Assembly: GCF_900215535.1 (NCBI RefSeq)
Contig: NZ_OCND01000007.1
Location: 186,001-250,000, forward strand
DNA length: 64,000 nucleotides
Origin: Pseudoxanthomonas wuyuanensis
GTDB taxonomy: Bacteria > Pseudomonadota > Gammaproteobacteria > Xanthomonadales > Xanthomonadaceae
Direction: 5' to 3'
This document shows positions 43,852 through 53,384 of the stretch, one piece after another. How positions within the stretch are numbered: position 1 is the stretch's first letter; each line of letters starts with the position of its first letter. The notes under the pieces were generated by a model. The model saw only the letters and a list, made by a program, of their open reading frames with translations, ran no database searches and was not told where the DNA came from. The position numbers were made by a program, and so were the translations under genes.

Positions 43852-44121
43852 AGGGCTTGTTAACGCTATTGGGATAGGTCACGTTGCTTTCCAGCGGTTG
43901 TCAGGTGGTTGTGCGTGGCGCAGCGGCAGGCTGGTGGCCTGTCCAAGCCGCGCGCGGCTGCCTGGCGACCGCTGGGATAGCAACCCGGAGGGCCGTCACT
44001 GAGTGCGCGCGGTACTGCGTCATCACTCGGGCGTGTATCGACATACACTTCCTCATTCTTCCTTGTCCCGCACGCACTCAGTGGCGGCGTGACCTATCCC
44101 AATAGCATTAATAAGCCCTAG
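43852..44121. repeat. 270-bp structured inverted-repeat element, copy B
   Basis: The left end is agggcttgttaacgctattg (continuing to ggtcac) and the right end ...attaataagccctag. It aligns base for base with copy A (12915-13185), and arms of the same stems differ by compensatory changes. Its left end abuts the Dph6-like start codon and its right-end CTAG supplies the stop codon (TAG) of the neighbouring hypothetical gene. Confidence 0.85.
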
Positions 44122-44462
44122 GCCGCGGACACGTCGCGCAACTCCCAACTGCTGCCGGCCAGCAGGCGCAGGCGGTGCTTCAGCACCAGGCCGGGAATCG
44201 AGGTGGTGGCGACCAGCGCGATCTGCAGGTTCTTCTGCTGGCCGCTGACCTGGGCCTGCGGATCGACCACGCCCAGCGAGGCATCCACCTCATCGGGGTC
44301 GTCCTGGGCCCGGCGCCAGCGTTCGAACAGGCTGGCGCTGCGCAGCGCATCCTGCAGCTGCGCGGCAAATTCGTCGGCGCCCTGGGCGCTGAAACTGAAG
44401 GCCGCATTGTCGCCGCGCGCGCGTGCGGGAACCGGCAGGTTGATGTAGTAGCGGACGGACAT
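44118..44462 (-). CDS. Conserved hypothetical protein
   Basis: This 114-residue protein begins 'MSVRYYINLPVPARARGD' and is acidic-neutral with mixed strands and helices, without signal peptide or membrane segment. 'FSAQGADEFAAQLQDALRSA' is a helix and 'LQIALVATTSIPGLVLKHRL' a strand-rich part. I recognise no domain. The stop codon TAG lies in the CTAG end of repeat element copy B, so the native C-terminus may have been a few residues longer or different before insertion. It is 55 bases upstream of the DegV stop on the opposite side. Confidence 0.7.
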   Translation of the reverse strand: MSVRYYINLPVPARARGDNAAFSFSAQGADEFAAQLQDALRSASLFERWRRAQDDPDEVDASLGVVDPQAQVSGQQKNLQIALVATTSIPGLVLKHRLRLLAGSSWELRDVSAA

Positions 44463-44517
44463 TGCTGGCTCGCCTCCTTGGAGGCGGCTAGCTTAATAAA
44501 GCCGCGTTAGGCGGCCG

Positions 44518-45465
44518 TTATGCGACCTTGAAGGTATGCGGCTCGGAGGCGAAACCGACCACCACCGCACCCTTGCCCACGTTGACCATGCCGGTCAGGC
44601 TCATCACGCTTTCGAATACTTCCACATTGTGGTTGGCGCAGATGTCGCGCAGGCGCTGGTAACCGGGCAGGGCGCGCAGCTCGGCCAGTTCGCCGCCGTA
44701 GCTCAGGCAGACGGTCGGCGTCATCAGCCCGGCGGCGACCCGGTTGCCGGCGAACTTGAACAACTGTTCGACCGCGTTCTCGAAGCCCTTGATCTTGGCC
44801 ACCGGCTCGGTATTGCCGCGGTAGCCGCGCAGCACCGGTTTGATGTCCAGCGCGCTGCCCAGCGCGGCGCTGAGCAGGCCCACGCTGCGGTCGCCCTTGG
44901 TGCGGGCGCGGGCGCGCAGGTAGTACAGATCGCGCGGAATCATGTAGCCGTGGGTGTTGGCCGCCAGCAGCTCCAGCCGTTCGCGGATCTGCTGCACGCC
45001 GGTGCCGGCCGCGCGCATGCGCACCGCTTCGACCGCGGTCACGCCCTGGGCGGCGAACAGATTCTGGGTGTCGATGACCCGCAGCGCGAACGGCGAGTTG
45101 TGCCCGGCCGCCTGCCGCACCGGCTTGTAGTCGTTGAGGATGGCGAAGCTGGCCTGCATCGCGTTGTCGTAGATCGGGCTGCGCGTCTTGGTGATGGTCA
45201 TGCAGAAGACGTGGTCGTAGTCGATCACCAGCTGGCCCAGGAACAGGTCGCGAATCTGGTTGACGGTGAACGGCGTGGTCTCGGCCTCATGCCCGCGTTC
45301 GGCCACGTGCGCATGCAGGAAGCCGAGCGTGGCTTCCTCGTCGCGATGATCGGCCAGCACCGCGTCGCCAATGCGCACGGTAATCGGCAGCACCACGATA
45401 TGGTTCTGCTGCAGGAAGTCCTGCGGCAAATCGCAGGCCGAATCCACCACAATCCCGATGCGCAT
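44518..45465 (-). CDS. DegV-family fatty-acid-binding protein
   Basis: This 315-residue protein begins at ATG 45465 with a strong ggaggggc ribosome site. 'IGIVVDSACDLPQDFL' is the typical DegV N-terminus, and 'DYDHVFCMTITKTRSPIYDN' and 'RVIDTQNLFAAQG' lie in the core. DegV members bind fatty acids and, in Gram-positives, present them to FakA kinase. No FakA-like gene is next to it. The role in this organism is unknown. Confidence 0.88.
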   Translation of the reverse strand: MRIGIVVDSACDLPQDFLQQNHIVVLPITVRIGDAVLADHRDEEATLGFLHAHVAERGHEAETTPFTVNQIRDLFLGQLVIDYDHVFCMTITKTRSPIYDNAMQASFAILNDYKPVRQAAGHNSPFALRVIDTQNLFAAQGVTAVEAVRMRAAGTGVQQIRERLELLAANTHGYMIPRDLYYLRARARTKGDRSVGLLSAALGSALDIKPVLRGYRGNTEPVAKIKGFENAVEQLFKFAGNRVAAGLMTPTVCLSYGGELAELRALPGYQRLRDICANHNVEVFESVMSLTGMVNVGKGAVVVGFASEPHTFKVA

Positions 45466-45587
45466 CTCGGCCCCTCCCGGCTTTGCTCGCATTCGACTTA
45501 CGAAACGTAGTCCGATTAGACACGATTGGCCGTGACGGTGGCTACTGATTTGTGCGGCGCATCACTTTTCCTGTTCTACCTCCATCC

Positions 45588-45620
45588 AGCCGGGACGCAG
45601 CGTATGGCCGCGTCCCGGCT
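45588..45620 (-). terminator. Hairpin after the amidohydrolase operon
   Basis: agccgggacgc / gcgtcccggct, an 11-base perfect stem with an 11-base loop, lies seven bases past the stop codon on the minus strand. No strong T-run follows. Confidence 0.55.
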
Positions 45621-45626
45621 GTGCGC

Positions 45627-46898
45627 TCAGTACGAATATGCCCGCGGCAGCCCACCGGCATCGCGCAGGTAACGGTCGCGCAATTCGGTCTGGCGCGAGC
45701 GCATCGGCAGCGCACGGCCGTCCAGCCAGATCTGCTCGGCGGTGTGCGCCACGTCCAGCGGGTCGCCGGTCCACAGCACCAGGTCGGCGCGCTTGCCGAC
45801 CGCAATCGTGCCCAAGCGCTCGTCCACGCCAAAGGCCTGCGCCGGCACCCGGGTCAGCCCGGCCAGGCCGTCCTGCCACGGCAGGCCGTTGGCGACCGCG
45901 TTGCCGGCCAGCTGGCGGATCTTGCGCGCATTGTGCGAGGCATCGCCGGACTGGCTGAAGCCGACCGCCACACCTGCGGCCTGCAGCCGCGCGGCGTTTT
46001 CCAGCGTTGCGCCGATCTGATCGAAATCGGCCGGCAGGTCCGCCAGCGCATCGACGAACACCGGCACCTTCGCCTGGGCCAGCTGCGGCGCCAGTTTCCA
46101 GGCTTCGGCGCCGCCGGCGATGGCGATGCGCACGTTCTCGCGCTGGGCCCAGCGCAGCAGCTGGCGGATGTCGGCGGCGCGGTTGACCGCAACCACGATG
46201 CGGCCATTGCCGGCCAGGTAGCGGGCCAGCGTGGCACGCCCGGCGGGAGTCAGCAACGCGTGCGGCGAATCGCTGGGCATGCGCCCGCGCGCTTCGGCGA
46301 CCAGTTGGTCCAGCAGCATCCACTGCGCGGCACGCGAATTGCCGCTGAGGCTGGCGGCCGGGCTGCCCAGACGGATGAACAATGCGCGCGGGCCGGCCGG
46401 GTCGGCGCTGCCGTCCAGCCGCATCACCGCGCCCTGGCCGGCGATGAACGAACCGCCGGTGGTCGCGCCCAGCAGGGTGAAGCCCAGCCCTTCCACGCGC
46501 GCCACCGGAATCAGCACCGAAGCCGGGTTGTAGGCCAGGGTGACATCGAATTCCGGCCACATCGGCTGCTGGGTCAGGGTCAGCGCGCCATCGTCGGTGG
46601 CCGATTCGCCGGACACCTCCTCGATACCGATCTCGGTGATGCCGCCGAACAGGGCCGGGGTCAGCGGGCGGCCATTGGCCTCGACCACCGTGGCGCCGGC
46701 CGGTGCAGCCAGGCCGCTGCCGACGGCGCGGATGACCCCGCCTTGCACCAGCACATCGCTGGCGTTCAACGACCCCTGCGGCCCGGCGGTATGCACGGTG
46801 GCATTGCGGATCAGCATGTCCTGCGCGAACGCGTTGACGGACACGGCCGCCATGCATGCTGCCAGCGCCACCGCTTTTGCCGTCGTTTTGGCCGTCAT
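45627..46898 (-). CDS. Amidohydrolase-like protein with missing metal motif
   Basis: This 423-residue exported protein has signal peptide 'TAKTTAKAVALAACMAAVSV'. It is the second of a tandem amidohydrolase pair. Its fold is similar to its partner's, but the HxH metal motif is replaced (TPALFGGITEIG instead of TPGIIDVHSH), so hydrolytic activity as in the family is doubtful. It does keep the late 'GTIAVGKRADLVLWTGDPLD' segment. The start ATG at 46898 lies inside a REP-type repeat. The upstream gene (47042-48460) is 144 bases away on the same strand. Confidence 0.82.
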   Translation of the reverse strand: MTAKTTAKAVALAACMAAVSVNAFAQDMLIRNATVHTAGPQGSLNASDVLVQGGVIRAVGSGLAAPAGATVVEANGRPLTPALFGGITEIGIEEVSGESATDDGALTLTQQPMWPEFDVTLAYNPASVLIPVARVEGLGFTLLGATTGGSFIAGQGAVMRLDGSADPAGPRALFIRLGSPAASLSGNSRAAQWMLLDQLVAEARGRMPSDSPHALLTPAGRATLARYLAGNGRIVVAVNRAADIRQLLRWAQRENVRIAIAGGAEAWKLAPQLAQAKVPVFVDALADLPADFDQIGATLENAARLQAAGVAVGFSQSGDASHNARKIRQLAGNAVANGLPWQDGLAGLTRVPAQAFGVDERLGTIAVGKRADLVLWTGDPLDVAHTAEQIWLDGRALPMRSRQTELRDRYLRDAGGLPRAYSY

Positions 46899-47030
46899 CC
46901 CGGTGCAAGCCGGGACCCAGCGACGTCCGGTCGGACATCCGCCAGGTGCAGCAAAAGGCACTGGGTCCCGGCTTGCGCCGGGATGACGAGCAGAAACGGG
47001 ATGACGGGCGGGATGACGAATGGAGAGAAC
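46893..47030. repeat. REP-type inverted pair between amidohydrolase genes
   Basis: cgtcatcccggtgcaagccg (to 46920) and its inverted partner at 46961-46988 differ by one base in 28. A small hairpin (gtccggtcggac) lies inside, and copies of gggatgac follow at the right. The left end contains the ATG of the downstream amidohydrolase gene. Confidence 0.75.
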
Positions 47031-47041
47031 TCGAATGAACT

Positions 47042-48460
<1,419 letters not shown>

Positions 48461-48554
48461 GGTGGATCCCCGCGGAGGTCGCCCAAACCTAACCGCCCGG
48501 GCGCCCGCTTGCCAAGTGCCATAATCGCGGCAAACAACAAGAACCAGACCCGCC

Positions 48555-49331
48555 ATGAAAGACAAGACCGAAATCGTCGACAACTGGCTGCCGCGCTACA
48601 CCGGCGTGCCGCTGGACCAGTTCGGCGAACACATCCTGCTGACCAACTTCGGCGGCTACCTCAATGTGTTTTCGCAGCTGACCGGCGCGCCGATCGTCGG
48701 CCTGGACCGGCCGATGGCCAGTGCCACCTTCGACGGCATCAGCATGATCAATTTCGGCATGGGCAGCCCCAACGCCGCAACGATGATGGACCTGCTGTCG
48801 GCCATCATGCCCAAGGCGGTGCTGTTCCTGGGCAAATGCGGCGGTCTGAAGCGGAAGAATCAACTGGGCGATCTGGTGCTACCGATCGCCGCGATACGCG
48901 GCGAGGGCACCAGCAACGACTACCTGCTGCCGGAGGTGCCGGCGCTGCCTGCGTTCGCGCTGCAGCGCGCGGTATCGACGATGATCCGCGACCTGGGCCA
49001 CGACTACTGGACCGGCACCGTCTACACCACCAACCGCCGCGTCTGGGAGCACGACGTGGATTTCAAGGAATACCTGCGCAAGCTGCGCTGCATGGCCATC
49101 GACATGGAAACGGCGACCGTGTTCGCCGCCGGTTTCGCCAACCGCATTCCCTGCGGCGCGCTGCTGCTGGTTTCGGACCAGCCGATGATTCCCGAAGGCA
49201 TCAAGACCGAAGCCTCCGATGCCAGGGTCAGCTCGCAGTTCGTCGAAAACCACATCACCATCGGCATCGAGGCGCTGAAGCTGATCCGCCGCAACGGCAA
49301 GTCGGTGCGGCACCTGCGTTTCGATGAATAG
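48555..49331 (+). CDS. amn: AMP nucleosidase (short form)
   Basis: This 258-residue enzyme cleaves AMP to adenine and ribose-5-phosphate. It contains the phosphorylase fold with 'ILLTNFGGYLNVFSQLTGAP', 'SMINFGMGSPNAATMMDLLS', 'VLFLGKCGGLKRKNQLGDLV', 'AIDMETATVFAAGFAN' and 'LLVSDQPMIPEGIKTEASD'. It is only the catalytic domain, lacking the regulatory N-terminus of E. coli Amn; this short form is common in Bacteroidetes and xanthomonads. The Met-Glu in 'DMETAT' contacts the ribose, and Asp in 'VSDQPM' is the base-contacting residue. The upstream amidohydrolase is divergent. Confidence 0.92.
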   Translation: MKDKTEIVDNWLPRYTGVPLDQFGEHILLTNFGGYLNVFSQLTGAPIVGLDRPMASATFDGISMINFGMGSPNAATMMDLLSAIMPKAVLFLGKCGGLKRKNQLGDLVLPIAAIRGEGTSNDYLLPEVPALPAFALQRAVSTMIRDLGHDYWTGTVYTTNRRVWEHDVDFKEYLRKLRCMAIDMETATVFAAGFANRIPCGALLLVSDQPMIPEGIKTEASDARVSSQFVENHITIGIEALKLIRRNGKSVRHLRFDE

Positions 49332-49400
49332 GCGCGCGCATACGCAACGGCGGCAGGCCTCTGTATTATTCAAACACCACAAGGTCCGGAGGAAACGGCA

Positions 49401-49811
49401 ATGACGACGCAGACGTATACCGGAAGCTGCCACTGCGGGGACGTGAAGTTCGAGGTCGATCTCGACCTCGCCGAAGGCGGCGGCAAGTGCAACTGCAGCA
49501 TCTGCCGCAAGACCCGCAACTGGTCGGCAAGCGTGAAGCCCGACGCCTTCCGCCTGCTCAGCGATACGGCAGCGACCACCGACTATTTCCGCAACGGCGT
49601 CGTCCACTGGCCTTTCTGCAAGACCTGCGGCGTGCGCCCTTACGGCTATGGCGATATCCCGGAAGCCGGCGGGCCGTTCGTGTCGGTGCAGCTCGCGTGC
49701 CTCGACGATGTCGACAGCCAAGCCCTGGCCGAAGCACCGGTGCGCTACGCCAACGGCCGCGACAACGACTGGTGGCACGAGCCTTCGGATGCGGAGAAGG
49801 CGTTCCTATGA
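49401..49811 (+). CDS. GFA-family (glutathione-dependent formaldehyde-activating-like) zinc protein
   Basis: This 136-residue protein begins at ATG 49401 with an aggaaacggca ribosome site. The zinc-binding cysteines are 'GSCHCGDVKFEV' (two), 'GKCNCSICRKT' (three) and 'FCKTCGVRPYGYG' (two), the spacing of the GFA fold. The name comes from a protein thought to activate formaldehyde-glutathione, but most members have unknown substrates. The last codon overlaps the DUF924 start (atga), so the two genes are translated together. Confidence 0.88.
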   Translation: MTTQTYTGSCHCGDVKFEVDLDLAEGGGKCNCSICRKTRNWSASVKPDAFRLLSDTAATTDYFRNGVVHWPFCKTCGVRPYGYGDIPEAGGPFVSVQLACLDDVDSQALAEAPVRYANGRDNDWWHEPSDAEKAFL

Positions 49812-50356
49812 GCGGAAGCGTCGCTCCCGGTCCGGTGGTCGATTTTTGGCGCGAAGCCGGCTACGAAAAATGGTTCGCCAACGATGATGCCTTCGATGCG
49901 GCCTTCGACCAGGGCTTTCGCGAACTGCATTTCCGCGCGGCGCGGCGGGAGTTGGAAGATTGGATGAGCGGTGCGGAGGGCGCGCTGGCCTTGGTATTGC
50001 TGCTGGATCAGTTCCCGCGCAATTGCTTCCGCGGCAGTGCGCATTCCTATGCCACCGACGGATTGGCACGGCACTACGCTGACCGCGCGGTCGCTTCAGG
50101 CTATGACCGCCAGGTGGTCCCGGCGCTGCGCATCTTCTTCTATATGCCGTTCGAGCACTCCGAATCGCTGCAAGACCAGCAACGCTCGCTGGATCTGTTC
50201 GGCGCGGTAGGCGACGACAACTATCTGAAGTACGCGCAACTGCACTACGACATCATCGAGCGCTTCGGCCGCTTCCCGCACCGCAATCGCGCGCTGGGCC
50301 GCGAGTCGACCCAGGAAGAAGTCGACTATCTGGCCAACGGCGGATTCAGCGGCTGA
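49808..50356 (+). CDS. DUF924 family protein
   Basis: This 182-residue cytoplasmic protein starts at ATG 49808, four bases overlapping the GFA gene. It has 'VVDFWREAGYEKWFANDDAF', 'LVLLLDQFPRNCFRGSAHSY', 'FFYMPFEHSESLQDQQRSLD', and 'YAQLHYDIIERFGRFPHRNR'. These are the standard DUF924 blocks of a mostly helical, TPR-like fold. The function is unknown. It is followed by a REP-type pair and then the duplicated glutaredoxin tail. Confidence 0.92.
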   Translation: MSGSVAPGPVVDFWREAGYEKWFANDDAFDAAFDQGFRELHFRAARRELEDWMSGAEGALALVLLLDQFPRNCFRGSAHSYATDGLARHYADRAVASGYDRQVVPALRIFFYMPFEHSESLQDQQRSLDLFGAVGDDNYLKYAQLHYDIIERFGRFPHRNRALGRESTQEEVDYLANGGFSG

Positions 50357-50363
50357 CGCTTTT

Positions 50364-50511
50364 TCCCTTCTCCCCTCGGGAGAAGGGGCCCCGAAGGGGC
50401 GGATGAGGGCGTGTGTTTTCAGAATGACGGAAGCTCCAGTGAGCGGCATTCTCCCGCCCTCATCCGGCGCTACGCGCCACCTTCTCCCAATGGGAGAAGG
50501 GAAGCGATGGA
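50364..50511. repeat. BIME-like inverted pair
   Basis: Two units, each a hairpin cccttctccc-n4-gggagaaggg plus a G/C-rich hairpin, stand in opposite orientation (tcccttctccc... and ...gggagaaggga), joined by gatgagggcg / cgccctcatc. This is a typical REP-pair layout. It lies between the DUF924 gene and the duplicated glutaredoxin tail. Confidence 0.75.
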
Positions 50512-50548
50512 CCACCGGATGGGTCCGAATTCACCTTTGTCAGTGCAG

Positions 50549-50676
50549 ATCAATACTTCGCCAGGCCCGCATCCACGTCATCGGACCAGGCATTGGTGCC
50601 GCCGGCGATGTTGTAGACGTTGCCGAAACCCAGTGCGCGGAATTCTTCCGCGATCTGCTGGCTGCGGCACGGAACG
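50549..50676 (-). pseudogene. Duplicated 3' end of the glutaredoxin-rhodanese gene
   Basis: This segment repeats bases 62083-62223 of the window, from one base beyond the stop codon into about 40 codons, with two or three substitutions and a 12-base deletion at gctgcgg repeats. It has no start and is followed at once by the end of the GtrA gene. It bounds the glycan cluster on the left, as the intact gene does on the right. Confidence 0.85.
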
Positions 50677-50690
50677 TGGATAGTCATGCC

Positions 50691-51098
50691 TCATTCGCGG
50701 TGCCGCGTGGTCCTGAAGGTCAGCCGTTTGTGTCCTACGTAGCTGGTGACCACCGGCACTGCAACGCCAATGGCGTGAGCGACGGTCTCCGGGTGAAAAG
50801 CCATGCCTATTGCCGGGAAGGCCCAGCGGGCGAACAGCAGGCTGACCGCGAGCGTCTGCAAGAGAGCCGCCAGGTTGATTGCGATAAACCAGAGAGCCTG
50901 GTGATGCAGCCGGGTTCCCGGATTGGCGAAGACGAAGGCGCGATTCAACAGGAACGCGGTCAACATGCCGATGCAGTACGCCAGAACGATGGCTGGCACA
51001 TAAGCCATGACCAAACCCAGCGCGATCCGGGAGCCGAAGTTGGCCAGGGCGGCGATCCCGCCGGCGAGAAGGAACAAGAAGAACTGGCGGCTGAGCAC
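50691..51098 (-). CDS. GtrA-family membrane protein
   Basis: This protein of about 135 residues has four hydrophobic helices ('FFLFLLAGGIAALANFG', 'IALGLVMAYVPAIVLAYCIG', 'LWFIAINLAALLQTLAVSL', 'VAHAIGVAVPVVTSYVG') and a conserved end 'SYVGHKRLTFR'. GtrA proteins are small flippase-like partners that move polyprenyl-linked sugars across the inner membrane. No ATG is available; I used GTG 51098, with a CTG/ATC region upstream as alternative. It is the last gene of the glycan cluster and would flip the arabinose lipid made by its neighbours. Confidence 0.85.
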   Translation of the reverse strand: MLSRQFFLFLLAGGIAALANFGSRIALGLVMAYVPAIVLAYCIGMLTAFLLNRAFVFANPGTRLHHQALWFIAINLAALLQTLAVSLLFARWAFPAIGMAFHPETVAHAIGVAVPVVTSYVGHKRLTFRTTRHRE

Positions 51099-51130
51099 GT
51101 CTGATGTTGGCCTATAAAGGATTGCCTGGA

Positions 51131-53344
51131 TCAGTCCAGATAGATCAAGCCCGCCCGCAGGGTGTGCGTGGACGCATCGGCCGCCTGCAGTCTGGGAGAA
51201 CCGGGTTTCGGCGGGTAGGTCCATATGGCCAACGGATGACTGGCGCCTTCGGTGACGATGCGGAATTCGACGGCCGTACCGGCCTGCAGCCATATCGGGT
51301 CGGAAAGCTCCATCGCAAACGAGCTGTTGTCGCTGGAGGTGGCCAGCGGCCTTGCCCCGTGGGTGCAGGCGCGGGCAGAACAGACCTCCACGTTCAGGAT
51401 TCCGTCCGATGCGCCGTGGTAGTTGCCGATGAACACGGAAAAGCTGCGGACAAAGCCGCTGCGCGGTGCGTCGAACGTACCGCCAAGGGGGCGGGTGTCG
51501 TCCACCTGTCGGGCCATGCCCTCTACGTTCGCGGCCACTGGCAGGGCGACAAAGTGGCGCAGAGTTCCTCGGTCGGCCAGATCGAACAAGCGGCGGAGAG
51601 CAGCTTGCAGATCGAGTGCCACTGCGCTCAACGGCGCGATTTCTGTGGGTGAATCGAAGGCCAGCCAACCTTCAGTGGTGGAGTCCGTCACCTGAAGCTG
51701 AAACGGCCGGCCTGGTGGGACCGGGAGCAAGGCATTCGGGGTTTTCGGTTCCACCATGATGTCAGCGCCTTTCCCAGCTTCCGAGCCCAGGCGCAACGAC
51801 AGGCCTTCCGGATTGCCTCCGGCCGATAGCGGAACAAGCACTTGGCTATAGCGGCTCCGCATCTCCGGGCCTTGCCATTGGCCGGTACCGCTTTCGCAGC
51901 GGGGACGGGTACAGGAACTGAACGCATAGCCTGAATCGGCTGGTCCGACCCTGAAGTCGCCGGATGGCGTACCGTTGCCGACAGCAATAGGCGCCCTTAC
52001 CGAAGCCGGAAGAAGCTCGCGCAAGGTCGGATCCGACAGCAATCCGGCCAATCGTTTGCGATCCGGATAGGGAATATCCATGAAAGGCTGATCGAGTGTG
52101 GAAGCGTCTGCGCTGAACACGAACCGGCGTACGTTCTCGGTCTGGATCAGCGAAACGGCATTCTTCGCGCGCGCATGATTGAGGTCGATGGGGGTGTGAC
52201 GCAACATCACGGTGAGGATCAGCAGGCCGTAGACCGTCACGGCGCCCGGACCGAGCCAGCGGACGGAAGACGGGCGGGATTGCAGCCATCCTTGGCCCAG
52301 CCTGACGGCAAGCCAGAGATTGACAACCACACCGACCGCCAGGATGTCGACGTATCGTGCGCCGACCACACTGGATTCGCTGCCGCGGGAATAGCCGATG
52401 GCGGCGCACTGCAGGATCACCCAGGCACCCAGGCCCAGTGCCATCAGCTCGTCCGCACGCGTACCGCGATGGAAAAGAAAACGCCAGGCAGTCACCGCAA
52501 ACGGAGCCCAGACGATGATAGCGCCCAACCGGCGCCGGCCGAATGGCCAACCCAGATGCAGGACGAACGTCCTGAACCATTGCGCCGGATCCGCAGCCTT
52601 CAACGGATCGTGCCCGTCGATATGGGGAACCAGCAGATAGCCGGCGACCGCCACCATAGCCAGTGCGGCCGTTCCGGCCAGTGCGGTTCGCCAGCGTAGT
52701 CCCCCCCGCCATGCCCTCGCCATTAGTACGCCGCCTGCGGCCACCGCCGCCAGCAATCCGGAGGCCATCGTGAACAGCCCGGCCATTGCGAGCGCAACTA
52801 CCCACACCATGGACATGAAACGATCGGCGGTATAGGCAGCTACCGCGATGGTTGCCATCGCAAATCCAGCCATCAGATAGAACTGGTTCTGAAACGAGAT
52901 CAGCGAATTGGTATGACCGTAGGGCAGCCATGCCAGTATCACCAACGCCACCAAGAGCACGGTGCGCTCAATCCATGCCGCAGTAGAGCGGGACAGCGCC
53001 AGATACAGAAGAGCCGCCACTGCGGCATAGACGAAGATGTTGGCGTAGACCGCGACAAGGTTGTCCCATTGCCCTTGGTTGGCTTCGAACAGCGCCAGCG
53101 AGATCAGACGGGTGAACAGGATGCGGTGCTCGTTGTGCGCCGAAAACAGATCCGCCAGGCGCAGATTGCCTTCGACCCAGGGTTTGAGCAGGAGCGCACC
53201 TTCGGAGTCCCACTGATCCCAGTACGGCACGCTCTCAGCAAACAGGCTGACGAAGACCGTCCGGCCGCAGACGATCAATAGAAACAGGGCGATTAACCAC
53301 GGCAGGTTCGACGGCGTACGGACCGGCGAATGGAGTGAGTTCAT
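51131..53344 (-). CDS. Polytopic GT-C-like membrane protein with C-terminal extracytoplasmic domain
   Basis: This 737-residue protein has about ten hydrophobic helices (residues 15-420, such as 'LPWLIALFLLIVCGRTVFVS'), followed by roughly 300 non-membrane residues. An acidic motif 'WDQWDSEGALLLKPW' in the first loop resembles GT-C glycosyltransferase acidic sites. The C-terminal part has beta-rich segments 'FVRSFSVFIGNYHGASDGIL' and 'AGTAVEFRIVTEGASHPLAI', like a carbohydrate-binding sandwich. Its place beside DprE1/DprE2 suggests arabinosyl or related sugar transfer. This is inference; no conserved family name was recognised. The following FAD oxidoreductase gene (53385) is 40 bases upstream in the operon. 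Confidence 0.75.
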   Translation of the reverse strand: MNSLHSPVRTPSNLPWLIALFLLIVCGRTVFVSLFAESVPYWDQWDSEGALLLKPWVEGNLRLADLFSAHNEHRILFTRLISLALFEANQGQWDNLVAVYANIFVYAAVAALLYLALSRSTAAWIERTVLLVALVILAWLPYGHTNSLISFQNQFYLMAGFAMATIAVAAYTADRFMSMVWVVALAMAGLFTMASGLLAAVAAGGVLMARAWRGGLRWRTALAGTAALAMVAVAGYLLVPHIDGHDPLKAADPAQWFRTFVLHLGWPFGRRRLGAIIVWAPFAVTAWRFLFHRGTRADELMALGLGAWVILQCAAIGYSRGSESSVVGARYVDILAVGVVVNLWLAVRLGQGWLQSRPSSVRWLGPGAVTVYGLLILTVMLRHTPIDLNHARAKNAVSLIQTENVRRFVFSADASTLDQPFMDIPYPDRKRLAGLLSDPTLRELLPASVRAPIAVGNGTPSGDFRVGPADSGYAFSSCTRPRCESGTGQWQGPEMRSRYSQVLVPLSAGGNPEGLSLRLGSEAGKGADIMVEPKTPNALLPVPPGRPFQLQVTDSTTEGWLAFDSPTEIAPLSAVALDLQAALRRLFDLADRGTLRHFVALPVAANVEGMARQVDDTRPLGGTFDAPRSGFVRSFSVFIGNYHGASDGILNVEVCSARACTHGARPLATSSDNSSFAMELSDPIWLQAGTAVEFRIVTEGASHPLAIWTYPPKPGSPRLQAADASTHTLRAGLIYLD

Positions 53345-53384
53345 TGCTTGGGGTTCTCAGGCTTGACCATGATGGAGATGCCGG

